From positions 1-41,673 of the forward strand of contig JAFUNI010000011.1 of NCBI GenBank assembly GCA_017482385.1: 41,673 nucleotides of DNA. The letters are read 5' to 3'. The notes below the pieces were generated by a model. That model was not told where the DNA came from and did not search any database. It worked only from the letters and a program-made list of their open reading frames with translations. The translations under genes and the position numbers were made by a program. Source of the stretch: Oscillospiraceae bacterium (GTDB lineage Bacteria > Bacillota > Clostridia > Oscillospirales > Oscillospiraceae). This document shows, piece after piece, positions 35,485-41,673 of the stretch. Numbering within the stretch: the stretch's first letter is position 1; each line of letters opens with the position of its first letter.

Positions 35485-36288
35485 ATGGATCTTTACTTGT
35501 TGAAAGACGGAAACCCGGAGGCAGTAGAACCTGCCCACGGTACCTATATCACCTTTGACAGCCACGGCAGCCGCCTGTTCGGCAGACTTCTGCTGCCGGA
35601 TTTCTTCGACAAGGAAAGCCGCTGCCCTGTGGTGCTGATGCTCCACGGTCATCCCGGCGGCGATAAGAACTTAGACATCGGTGAGGCGTTGCGGGCTAAC
35701 GGCTTTGCAGTGGCTGTGATGTCCTATCGGGGTGTTTGGGGCAGCCATGGCAACTATTTGCTGTCCCACAACATTGAGGATGTGATCTCCGCGGTAGACT
35801 TCCTGCGGGAAAAGGCGGAGGTGTATCGTTTAGATCCGGAGAAGGTCTTCCTGTTCGGACACAGTATGGGCGGCTTCTCTGCGCTGAACGCTATGGCGTG
35901 CGGTCTGAAGGTCAGCGGCGCAGTGCTGATGGCACCTTACGATGCCGGATATCAGTATCTGTATAACCGCCCCAATTTCGACAGCGTAATGGCCTGCAAG
36001 GAAAGCGGTTATTTTAACCTTGCTTCGGAAAATGCCCTGGAAGAGGATGCGGGGGAAAATGCAGAAAAGTGGAGCTTCCGCAATCTGATGGCTTCCTGGG
36101 ATAAGCGTGTGCCTATGGCATTCATCGACGGCGTCAAGGATACAACCTCTACAAAAATGGGTCCGCTGGTGGAAGAAATGAAGAAGGCCGGATTTGATGC
36201 AACCTGCCATCTGCTGGAGGACGGCCATATGTTCCCCATGCACCGGGCTACCATTGCCCGTATCGCAATCGGGCATTTTAGCAAGTAA
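35485..36288 (+). CDS. Alpha/beta hydrolase (serine esterase/peptidase-like) inside the atp operon
   Basis: 267 aa. The oxyanion motif is HGHPGG (54-59), the nucleophile elbow is FGHSMGGFS with S127, and the last catalytic histidine is H248 in EDGHMFPMH. An acidic residue in FIDGVKDT (about 215-222) could complete the triad. It has the compact core of acyl-peptidase/esterase relatives without a propeller domain and without signal peptide. The ATG at 35485 is 7 nt after the preceding stop, with GTGAGGA as ribosome binding site. It is sandwiched between the NlpC/P60-like gene and atpC. The substrate is not deducible. Confidence 0.85.
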   Translation: MDLYLLKDGNPEAVEPAHGTYITFDSHGSRLFGRLLLPDFFDKESRCPVVLMLHGHPGGDKNLDIGEALRANGFAVAVMSYRGVWGSHGNYLLSHNIEDVISAVDFLREKAEVYRLDPEKVFLFGHSMGGFSALNAMACGLKVSGAVLMAPYDAGYQYLYNRPNFDSVMACKESGYFNLASENALEEDAGENAEKWSFRNLMASWDKRVPMAFIDGVKDTTSTKMGPLVEEMKKAGFDATCHLLEDGHMFPMHRATIARIAIGHFSK

Positions 36289-36306
36289 TTTGAAAGGGGA
36301 GACCCT

Positions 36307-36717
36307 ATGAACACCTTTTCTTTGAAAATTGTAACCTCCGACGGCCTGCAGTTTGAAGGTCAGGCGGAGGAACTGATCGTCCGCGCAGTCAGCGGCGATT
36401 TAGGTATTTTGGCCGGGCATATGAACTGCGTTGCTCCCTTGGGAATGGGTATGGCCACGGTGAAGATCGATGGGGAAAAGCGCTATGGCGCTTGTATCGG
36501 CGGTATGGTAACCGTACTGGACGGCAGCGTGAAGTTAGTGCCCACTACCTTTGAATGGGCGGATCAAATCGATGTCGCCCGGGCTCGAGCCTCCGAGGAA
36601 CGGGCTAAGGAGATCCTTGCAGATAAAACCTCCAGCAACACGGATATTCATTTGGCAGAAGCCCGTTTGAAGCGTGCGTTGATCCGTCAAAGCGTGGCGG
36701 CATACAAGCCGAGATAA
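36307..36717 (+). CDS. atpC: ATP synthase F1 subunit epsilon
   Basis: 136 aa. The N-terminal beta-sandwich begins FSLKIVTSDGLQFEGQAEEL, with GDLGILAGHMNCVAPLG (about 30-46). The C-terminal two-helix domain (ARARASEERAKEIL, AEARLKRALIRQS), which can inhibit ATP hydrolysis, is present. GAAAGGGGAG precedes the start. It is separated from atpD by two foreign-looking genes (2.3 kb) yet lies only 18 nt after the second of them, so it still belongs to the same transcript. Confidence 0.93.
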   Translation: MNTFSLKIVTSDGLQFEGQAEELIVRAVSGDLGILAGHMNCVAPLGMGMATVKIDGEKRYGACIGGMVTVLDGSVKLVPTTFEWADQIDVARARASEERAKEILADKTSSNTDIHLAEARLKRALIRQSVAAYKPR

Positions 36718-36729
36718 AGGAGATAGATT

Positions 36730-37503
36730 ATGTTTGGTATTCGATTGAAATGGCTGGGCTGCGCCTGCTTTGAGATGGATTTTGACGGCCTGCACGTGGT
36801 CAGCGACCCCTGGATCACCGTCAACGAAAAGAATGACCTGACCTGGGAGGATGTGGAAAAGTGTGACTATATCACCCTGACCCACTCCCACAGCGATCAC
36901 ATTAGGGATATTCCTGCTCTGATGGAAAAATTTCCTGCCTACCTGATGTGCGGTGAGCAGACAGCTCTGCCTATGATGAAGTGGGCCAATGTGAATCCTA
37001 TGCGGGTCTACCCGATGAGCGCCAATTTGGAACTGGATATGGATAAGGTGAAGATCAAGGCGCTCTACGGCCGCCACGGCCCGCTGCCCGGCACCGGTCT
37101 GGAGCGAATTGAGAAATTGAAAGCAAGTCCCTTCTACGGACAAAGCGAAGTGCTGACAGAACTGGGCATTTTGGGCGATTTTGAATATCGGAATTTCCTG
37201 TACACAACTCCCAATGGCACCAAGATGCTGATTTGGGGCAATAAGATTGCCCGTCCCGACCAGCGGAATATGCTGAAGGCAGAGGGCGCGGATATTGGCA
37301 TCATCCAGGTCACCGGCACAAATAAGGCCGAGGATATGGCGGCAGCCTGCAAGGAGATGGGCTGCAAGGTGGTTATTCCTCACCATATCGACTATCCCGG
37401 CGACTATATGCGCCAGACCAATGCCCTCAAAGATGCTCTGGCAGAGATTGCTCCGGAGATCCGGTTCATCCTGCCTGAATACAACAAGTGGATCGAATTA
37501 TAA
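36730..37503 (+). CDS. Metallo-beta-lactamase-fold hydrolase (UlaG-like)
   Basis: 257 aa. The metal motif THSHSDH (H52, H54, D56, H57) and a later VVIPHHIDYPGD with metal-binding histidines fit the MBL fold of the UlaG/L-ascorbate lactonase group or a nuclease-type relative. No signal peptide is seen. AAAGGAG lies 12 nt after the atpC stop, and an intrinsic terminator follows the gene directly, so it is the last cistron of the atp transcript. Function unknown beyond a metal-dependent hydrolase. Confidence 0.85.
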   Translation: MFGIRLKWLGCACFEMDFDGLHVVSDPWITVNEKNDLTWEDVEKCDYITLTHSHSDHIRDIPALMEKFPAYLMCGEQTALPMMKWANVNPMRVYPMSANLELDMDKVKIKALYGRHGPLPGTGLERIEKLKASPFYGQSEVLTELGILGDFEYRNFLYTTPNGTKMLIWGNKIARPDQRNMLKAEGADIGIIQVTGTNKAEDMAAACKEMGCKVVIPHHIDYPGDYMRQTNALKDALAEIAPEIRFILPEYNKWIEL

Positions 37504-37506
37504 GAC

Positions 37507-37540
37507 AAAAACGGCAACGAAAAATCGTTGCCGTTTTTCT
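37507..37540 (+). terminator. Intrinsic terminator of the ATP synthase transcript
   Basis: A perfect 14-bp stem AAAAACGGCAACGA/TCGTTGCCGTTTTT with an AAAA loop, ending in TTTTTCTGTTTT. It begins 4 nt after the stop codon of the MBL-fold gene. Confidence 0.95.
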
Positions 37541-37551
37541 GTTTTAGGGGG

Positions 37552-37579
37552 TTGACAAAAGAAATAAAAGGAGTATGAT
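37552..37579 (+). promoter_or_regulatory. Promoter of the MATE gene
   Basis: TTGACA (37552-37557), 16-bp spacer, TATGAT (37574-37579), 40 nt before the start codon. Confidence 0.85.
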
Positions 37580-37619
37580 ACGGGTGAATAGAGTATGCCT
37601 TTTGTAGGAGGGTTTATCT

Positions 37620-38978
37620 ATGAAACTGACAGACCAAAAGCCGCTACTATTTACCAATAAGGCGTTGGCGGCAATTGTGATTCCGGAGATGCTGTCCGGC
37701 GTTTTGGCTATTGTGGCGGGGCTTGTGGACTCGGTCATGGTATCTGCTGCCGGCGAGGCGGCAGTGAGCGCGGTTTCGCTGGTGGATACGGTCAATCTGC
37801 TGTTTATCACAGCCTTTACCGGTATGGCAAACGGCGGTAGTGTGATCACCTCTCAGTATGTGGGCAGCAGGAATTATGAGAAGGCCCGCATCAGCGCCAA
37901 TCAGCTTTTGTACTTAGCAACGGCTGTGGCAACGGGCTTGATGGCTGTTCTGCTTTGCTTCCGGGAGCCGGTTCTGCGGTTGGTGTACGGCCAGCTGGAA
38001 CAGGATGTGTTCCAAAATGCCGTTACCTACTTTTGGATAACCCTCTTGGGCTTTCCCTTCTTTGCTATGGGCGCATCTTCTACTGCGGTGCTGCGGTCTG
38101 TGGGCAAAAACCGCCAGGCAGTGTCTACGGCCATTGCCTATAATGTCCTCAATGTGATCGGCAATGCCATTTTGATCTACGGTTTCCATATGGGTGTGGC
38201 AGGCGCTGCCATTTCTACCACTGTTAGCCGGGTGATTTATGCAGCGATCGGTTTGTGGTTTGCTCACAATAAATCCTTGCAGGCGCATTTTGAGGATGTG
38301 TTGAAGTTCCGGCTGGATCATGACATTCTGCGCCGGGTGTTCCGGATCGGTATCGCCAACGGAACGGAAAACAGCCTGTTCCACGTGGGCAAGGTGCTGA
38401 TCTCCGGCCTGCTTGCCACCTTTGGCACGGCTGCCATTGCGGCTTATTCTGCTTCCTACACAATCAACAATATCGGCTGGGTGATCGTCAGCGCTTTCAG
38501 TACAGTGATGCTGCCGGTGGTTGGACAATGTGTGGGCGCAGGAGAAGTGAAGCAGGCAAAGCTGAATATGAAGAAGCTGGTGGGCGCAGCAACGGTTGTT
38601 CTGGCGGTGCTGTTTGCCGGTATCTACTTCTTGCGGGGCAGCTTGGTACACCTCTATGATTTTGAGGCAGAGACCCTCGAATTGGCAGCCTACTACACCG
38701 GAGTGGGCGCAATCGCATCTCTGGTGAGCCTGTATTCGTTCTCCTTTGTGCCGGCCACCGGTTTCCGGGCGGCGGGAGATATTCGGTTTACGATGATCTT
38801 CTCCAGTGCCTGCATGTTTGTATTCCGTGTGGGTTTCAGCTTTGTGGCCTATTGGATAAAGCCGGAGCTTGGCCCTCTGTGCATTTACATCGGTATGTGG
38901 GCAGACTGGTTTGTCCGTACTGTCGTCAATATTATCCGCTACCGCAGCGGCAAATGGATCCACAAGAGATTGGTATAA
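37620..38978 (+). CDS. MATE family efflux transporter
   Basis: A 452-aa polytopic protein with about 12 helices in two six-helix halves. The N-terminal helix has IVIPEMLSGVLAIVAGLVDSVMVSAAGEAAVSAV (read as family-typical blocks), and GGSVITSQYVGSRNYEKAR follows helix 2. Exports drugs or metabolites in exchange for Na+ or H+; no substrate can be named. AGGAGGG precedes the ATG. It forms a monocistronic unit with its own promoter and a terminator. Confidence 0.92.
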   Translation: MKLTDQKPLLFTNKALAAIVIPEMLSGVLAIVAGLVDSVMVSAAGEAAVSAVSLVDTVNLLFITAFTGMANGGSVITSQYVGSRNYEKARISANQLLYLATAVATGLMAVLLCFREPVLRLVYGQLEQDVFQNAVTYFWITLLGFPFFAMGASSTAVLRSVGKNRQAVSTAIAYNVLNVIGNAILIYGFHMGVAGAAISTTVSRVIYAAIGLWFAHNKSLQAHFEDVLKFRLDHDILRRVFRIGIANGTENSLFHVGKVLISGLLATFGTAAIAAYSASYTINNIGWVIVSAFSTVMLPVVGQCVGAGEVKQAKLNMKKLVGAATVVLAVLFAGIYFLRGSLVHLYDFEAETLELAAYYTGVGAIASLVSLYSFSFVPATGFRAAGDIRFTMIFSSACMFVFRVGFSFVAYWIKPELGPLCIYIGMWADWFVRTVVNIIRYRSGKWIHKRLV

Positions 38979-39012
38979 AAAACACGGCAACGATTTTGTT
39001 GCCGTGTTTTTT
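38977..39012. terminator. Bidirectional terminator between the MATE gene and sfsA
   Basis: AAAAAACACGGCAAC pairs with GTTGCCGTGTTTTTT across GATTTT, with A-tract and T-tract on the two sides. It lies between convergent stop codons. Its core CGGCAACGA is nearly the same as that of the terminator at 37507. Confidence 0.94.
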
Positions 39013-39689
39013 TACAATCTTACTTCTACAGGGGAATGCAGAGCCATCGAATCCGGGGTGACTTTGCAATCCATTGCTAAAATCTGCACACCGGCAGCGG
39101 CGGCTTCCCGGAGGGCAGCACCAAAATCCGGGTCGGTTATGTCATTGGGGTGCAGGTATTTTACATCTGCCATCTGAATAACGAACAAAACATATGCGCC
39201 GAAGCCCGCCTTTGCAAGGGCGGTCAGTTCCCGTAAATGCTTGGCACCCCGGGTGGTGGGGGCATCGGGGAAGGCGCACACCCCATCGTTTTCTAAGGTC
39301 ACACCTTTTACCTCTAAAAAACAGGCTTTGCCGTCCCGGGTGAAAGAAAAATCGAACCGGGAATCTCCCTGGCGGCTCTCGGGTTTTAGGTTTTCAATTT
39401 GTCCCAATCCGCCCTTTTCCAGCCACTGCCTAGCGGCAGCGTTGGGGGCTTGGGAGTCCATATTGATGAGCCGGTGTCCCTTTTGTACGGCGATCAAATC
39501 ATACCCGGTTTTTCGGGCGGGATTGTCGGATTTTTCGCACCAAACCTTTGCACCCACAGGAAGCAGCTCCCGGCAGCGGCCGGTGTTTTTGACATGGCAG
39601 ATTTCTTCCTTGCCGTCAATTTCAATATGGGCAATAAATCGGTTGGGCCGGGCAAAAAACACCCCCGGCACGATGTTTTTGTATTCCAT
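39012..39689 (-). CDS. sfsA: SfsA family protein (DNA/RNA nuclease-like)
   Basis: 225 aa. The N-terminal OB-fold part has FFARPNRFIAHIEIDGKEEICHVKNTGRC (read in pieces), and the C-terminal nuclease-like part has RFDFSFTRDGKACFLEVKGVTLE followed by APTTRGAKHLRELTAL. E. coli SfsA was first described as a regulator of sugar fermentation; the fold is PD-(D/E)XK-like. The start is the ATG at 39689, which has AGAGGTG 6 nt upstream. Two earlier in-frame starts have no such site. Confidence 0.92.
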   Translation of the reverse strand: MEYKNIVPGVFFARPNRFIAHIEIDGKEEICHVKNTGRCRELLPVGAKVWCEKSDNPARKTGYDLIAVQKGHRLINMDSQAPNAAARQWLEKGGLGQIENLKPESRQGDSRFDFSFTRDGKACFLEVKGVTLENDGVCAFPDAPTTRGAKHLRELTALAKAGFGAYVLFVIQMADVKYLHPNDITDPDFGAALREAAAAGVQILAMDCKVTPDSMALHSPVEVRL

Positions 39690-39745
39690 AAGCACACCTC
39701 TTTTTAATAGCATAGCAGATTTTCGCCATTTTGCAAGCAAAGGAA

Positions 39746-39773
39746 TTGACTTATTTAGGAAAACGTCTATAAT
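39746..39773 (+). promoter_or_regulatory. Promoter of the class I amidotransferase-like gene
   Basis: TTGACT (39746-39751), 16-bp spacer, perfect TATAAT (39768-39773); start codon 30 nt downstream. Confidence 0.85.
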
Positions 39774-39802
39774 GATAAAAAACGCGGAAGGGAAGTAACC
39801 TT

Positions 39803-40516
39803 ATGAAGAAGAAAGTAATCGGCATTCTCCCGTTTGGCATCCTTTGTGATCCGGAAAAGCGCGATACATATACCTTGGTCAACAATTATATCAAGCGGGT
39901 ACAGGAGGCTGGCTGCATTCCCGTGTGCCTGGCACCTGTGGACGGTCGGCTTACCCAGGAGCAGCTGGAGATGTGTGACGGCTTTGTCGCCCAGGGTGGC
40001 ACCCAAATGTGGCCCTACCATTTCCAGGTGATCGACCACGCCTATAACACCGGCAAGAAATACTTGGGCATTTGCCTGGGTATGCAGCTGATCCACCGGT
40101 ATTATGCTATGCGAAAAATGGTGGCGGATATGGGTTTGGAGGGCGATGTTCTTGAGAATATCATGGACCTGTTCTACAACAAAGCGGTGGGCCACGATCT
40201 GCTCCATGCCGTAGAAGGTCATTGGCTGATAGAGCATGACCCCCTGCAGCAGGGTAAGGACGCTGCTAAGCACGATGTGGATGTAGTACCCGGCACTGTG
40301 CTGAACCGTTTGCTGGGCAGAACGAAAGCGCGTGCGGCAAGCTTCCACCATTGGCGGGTAGAAGATCCCGTGGAAGCGCTGACGGTCAATGCTTGGGCAA
40401 CCGACGGCACAGGCACCATCGAGGGCCTGGATAACGGCAGCAATATCTTAGGTGTCCAGTTCCACCCGGAGGTGGACGATATGCTCCCGGAGATTTTCAA
40501 ATTCTTAACTGAGTAA
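39803..40516 (+). CDS. Class I glutamine amidotransferase-like hydrolase (gamma-glutamyl-GABA hydrolase family)
   Basis: 237 aa, peptidase C26 type. The nucleophile is C91 in LGICLGMQ, and the His-Glu pair is H221 and E223 in VQFHPEVDD. GGTQMWPYHFQ follows the first strand set, as in PuuD-like enzymes. The fold cleaves gamma-glutamyl amides. The natural substrate here is not evident, and there is no puu gene nearby. It stands alone behind its own promoter; the GGGAAGT upstream is a weak ribosome binding site. Confidence 0.88.
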   Translation: MKKKVIGILPFGILCDPEKRDTYTLVNNYIKRVQEAGCIPVCLAPVDGRLTQEQLEMCDGFVAQGGTQMWPYHFQVIDHAYNTGKKYLGICLGMQLIHRYYAMRKMVADMGLEGDVLENIMDLFYNKAVGHDLLHAVEGHWLIEHDPLQQGKDAAKHDVDVVPGTVLNRLLGRTKARAASFHHWRVEDPVEALTVNAWATDGTGTIEGLDNGSNILGVQFHPEVDDMLPEIFKFLTE

Positions 40517-40588
40517 AATAAAAAGCGCCGCGCAAAAGCGTGTTATCCTTAACGGAGTTTACGCAAACCGAGTAGGATGATAGAAATT

Positions 40589-40621
40589 GACAGTATGGCA
40601 AATGCTATACTGTCTTTTCTT
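40589..40621 (+). terminator. Intrinsic terminator with upstream folded stretch
   Basis: GACAGTATGGC pairs with GCTATACTGTC (one G-U) around AAAT, followed by TTTTCTT. Upstream, TTATCCT (40543-40549) can pair with AGGATGA (40574-40580), enclosing GTTT/AAAC. It probably ends the amidotransferase transcript 70 nt past its stop, or a small RNA. Confidence 0.75.
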
Positions 40622-40686
40622 ATGCAAAAGCGAAATAGGAAGTGACGGCATTATCTTGGCTTGGGTGGAAAAAGCTATAATTATGT

Positions 40687-40695
40687 GGTATAATA
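40687..40695 (+). promoter_or_regulatory. Extended -10 promoter candidate for the ABC transporter
   Basis: TGG-TATAAT with a perfect -10 hexamer (40690-40695) but no recognisable -35. A second TATAAT lies at 40676-40681. Either would give a ~130-150-nt leader before the start codon. Confidence 0.55.
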
Positions 40696-40730
40696 CTATT
40701 TAATAGTTCAAATGACAGTAAATCACAAAG

Positions 40731-40740
40731 GTAATTACCG
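40731..40740. promoter_or_regulatory. Perfect 10-bp palindrome GGTAATTACC in the ABC leader
   Basis: It lies 36-45 nt downstream of the -10. Position and symmetry suit a repressor site, as often found before small ABC export operons, but no regulator gene is in view. Confidence 0.35.
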
Positions 40741-40836
40741 ATGAGACACTGAAAACGACCGAATAGGCAAAAAACAACATTTCCTCTTTTTTATTTGCTA
40801 TTATGGTACTGCAAATGAAAAAGGAGGATGACATAT

Positions 40837-41562
40837 ATGCAAGATATAAAAACTACCCAGCTTGTCAAGCAGTATAAGAATCTGACTGCTGTAGACAAGC
40901 TGGGTTTAGAAATTCAGCAGGGCGAATTGTTCTCTCTTCTCGGCGTGAACGGTGCCGGAAAGACTACGGTTATTAAAATGCTTTCCTGCCTGACAAAACC
41001 TACGAGTGGAGATGCTATTGTAGGTGGATACAGCATTACAAATGAACCGGAACAGGTAAAGCGGCTGATTGGTGTATCTCCGCAAGAAACCGCCGTTGCT
41101 CCTAACCTTTCCGTAAAAGAGAATTTAGAACTAATCTGCGGTATCCACGGTTTTTCAAAAGAAAAAACGAAAGCAAAGATACAGGAACTGTCCAAGCAGT
41201 TTTCCCTGGACAGTGTTCTTCAGAGGAAAGCCGGTAAATTATCCGGCGGCTGGCAACGGCGTGTCAGCATTGCTATGGCATTGATTAGCGAACCCCAAAT
41301 TCTATTCTTGGACGAACCCACGCTTGGTTTGGATGTCCTTGCAAGGCACGATCTATGGGAATCGATATGTGCTTTGAAAGGTAAAATAACGATCATCCTT
41401 ACGACACACTATATGGAAGAAGCTGAGGCACTTTCTGATCGCATCGGTATTATGAAAAGCGGTAGACTTCTTGCAGTAGGAACAGTAGAAGAATTGAACG
41501 CAGCGGCTGGAACAAACGATTTTGAAACAGCTTTCGTTTCTATTGTAAAGGAGGGTGCGTAA
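40837..41562 (+). CDS. ABC transporter ATP-binding protein (export type)
   Basis: 241 aa. Walker A is GVNGAGKT (36-43), the signature LSGGW (135-139) has Trp in place of the usual Gln, Walker B is ILFLDE (155-160), and the switch histidine is in LTTHYMEEAE. This is the DrrA/CcmA-like class paired with ABC-2 permeases and used for drug, peptide or lipid export. The ATG at 40837 is 9 nt after AAGGAGG; an in-frame ATG at 40828 is too close to that site. The stop overlaps the permease start by one base. Codons are more A+T-rich than in the neighbours, which hints at transfer. Confidence 0.93.
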   Translation: MQDIKTTQLVKQYKNLTAVDKLGLEIQQGELFSLLGVNGAGKTTVIKMLSCLTKPTSGDAIVGGYSITNEPEQVKRLIGVSPQETAVAPNLSVKENLELICGIHGFSKEKTKAKIQELSKQFSLDSVLQRKAGKLSGGWQRRVSIAMALISEPQILFLDEPTLGLDVLARHDLWESICALKGKITIILTTHYMEEAEALSDRIGIMKSGRLLAVGTVEELNAAAGTNDFETAFVSIVKEGA

Positions 41563-41673
41563 TGAGAATGATGACTTTTGCCAAGAGATGTGCCAAAGAG
41601 ATTTTGCGAGATCCAATCAACCTTGGCTTCGGTCTGGGATTTCCCTTGGTCTTATTAGTGCTTTTAAGCGCTA
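41562..41673 (+). CDS. ABC-2 type permease, 3' part outside the window
   Basis: The first 37 codons are visible: a short basic N terminus (MRMMTFAKRCAKEILRDPIN) and the start of a hydrophobic helix (FPLVLLVLLSA). The ATG overlaps the TAA of the ATPase gene and has GGAGGG just upstream. It is the expected membrane partner of the ATPase; the rest is cut off. Confidence 0.85.
   Translation, partial: MRMMTFAKRCAKEILRDPINLGFGLGFPLVLLVLLSA

Larger units (their letters stand above)
40517..40836 (+). other. 320-nt non-coding region between the amidotransferase-like gene and the ABC transporter
   Basis: No ORF of note. It holds a structured stretch ending in a terminator (40543-40621), an AT-rich promoter area (40650-40700), a perfect 10-bp palindrome GGTAATTACC (40731-40740), and the ABC gene's ribosome binding site (AAAGGAGGATG, 40820-40830). 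Base composition shifts here to clearly more A+T than in the rest of the window. Confidence 0.7.

Noticed and set aside
37507-39012. The two terminators at 37507 and 38977 share a CGGCAACGA core, suggesting a duplicated element flanking the MATE gene
   Set aside because: The similarity is confined to the stem core, and no further flanking similarity, direct target repeats or transposase are present.

Overview
This window is a piece of a Gram-positive Bacillota chromosome, most likely class Clostridia (Oscillospirales / Oscillospiraceae-like). The reasons are the S10-spc-alpha ribosomal gene order with adk-map-infA-rpmJ inside it, a zinc-ribbon S14, strong GGAGG ribosome binding sites before almost every gene, several TTG/GTG starts, and a PdaA-type deacetylase normally tied to endospore cortex. 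The assignment is inferred from gene content and not from a marker-gene search.

Layout. 1-139: two abutting tRNA genes (Glu, Met) on the minus strand behind a consensus promoter. 257-4433: a small membrane protein (+), then on the minus strand a sugar-type MFS transporter and a family 2 glycoside hydrolase in one operon, preceded by pdaA. 4573-20293: a long plus-strand operon, rpsJ to rplQ, with secY, adk, map, infA and rpoA, ending at a strong intrinsic terminator. It carries three unusual non-coding stretches: a ~265-nt leader before rpsJ, a 127-nt structured gap before rplC, and a 199-nt structured gap before rpsH. 20354-21793: two tandem paralogous EEP-superfamily phosphoesterases. 21831-27105: a tightly packed minus-strand operon recD2-comF-mreB-ceramidase-like hydrolase. 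27258-37503: an F-type ATP synthase operon (atpZ-I-B-E-F-H-A-G-D-...-C). 37620-40516: a MATE exporter, sfsA (minus), and a class I amidotransferase-like hydrolase. 40837-end: an ABC exporter ATPase and the start of its permease, in visibly more AT-rich DNA.

Most unusual. Between atpD and atpC, which are normally adjacent, sit a 502-aa cytosolic-looking protein with one intact NlpC/P60-like lobe and one degenerate lobe, and an alpha/beta hydrolase. A metallo-beta-lactamase-fold protein follows atpC directly. All are packed with operon-like spacing ahead of a single terminator. The rotor c subunit has a glutamate in each helix, the two-carboxylate motif known from a Na+-driven synthase, and the stator a subunit carries about 65 extra residues between its essential arginine and its last helix. 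Together these suggest a variant, possibly Na+-coupled, ATP synthase with accessory genes. A second notable signal is a perfect 14-bp hairpin that buries the Shine-Dalgarno of the MFS/glycosidase operon.

All calls come from reading the sequence. No homology search, structure prediction or comparative analysis was run.
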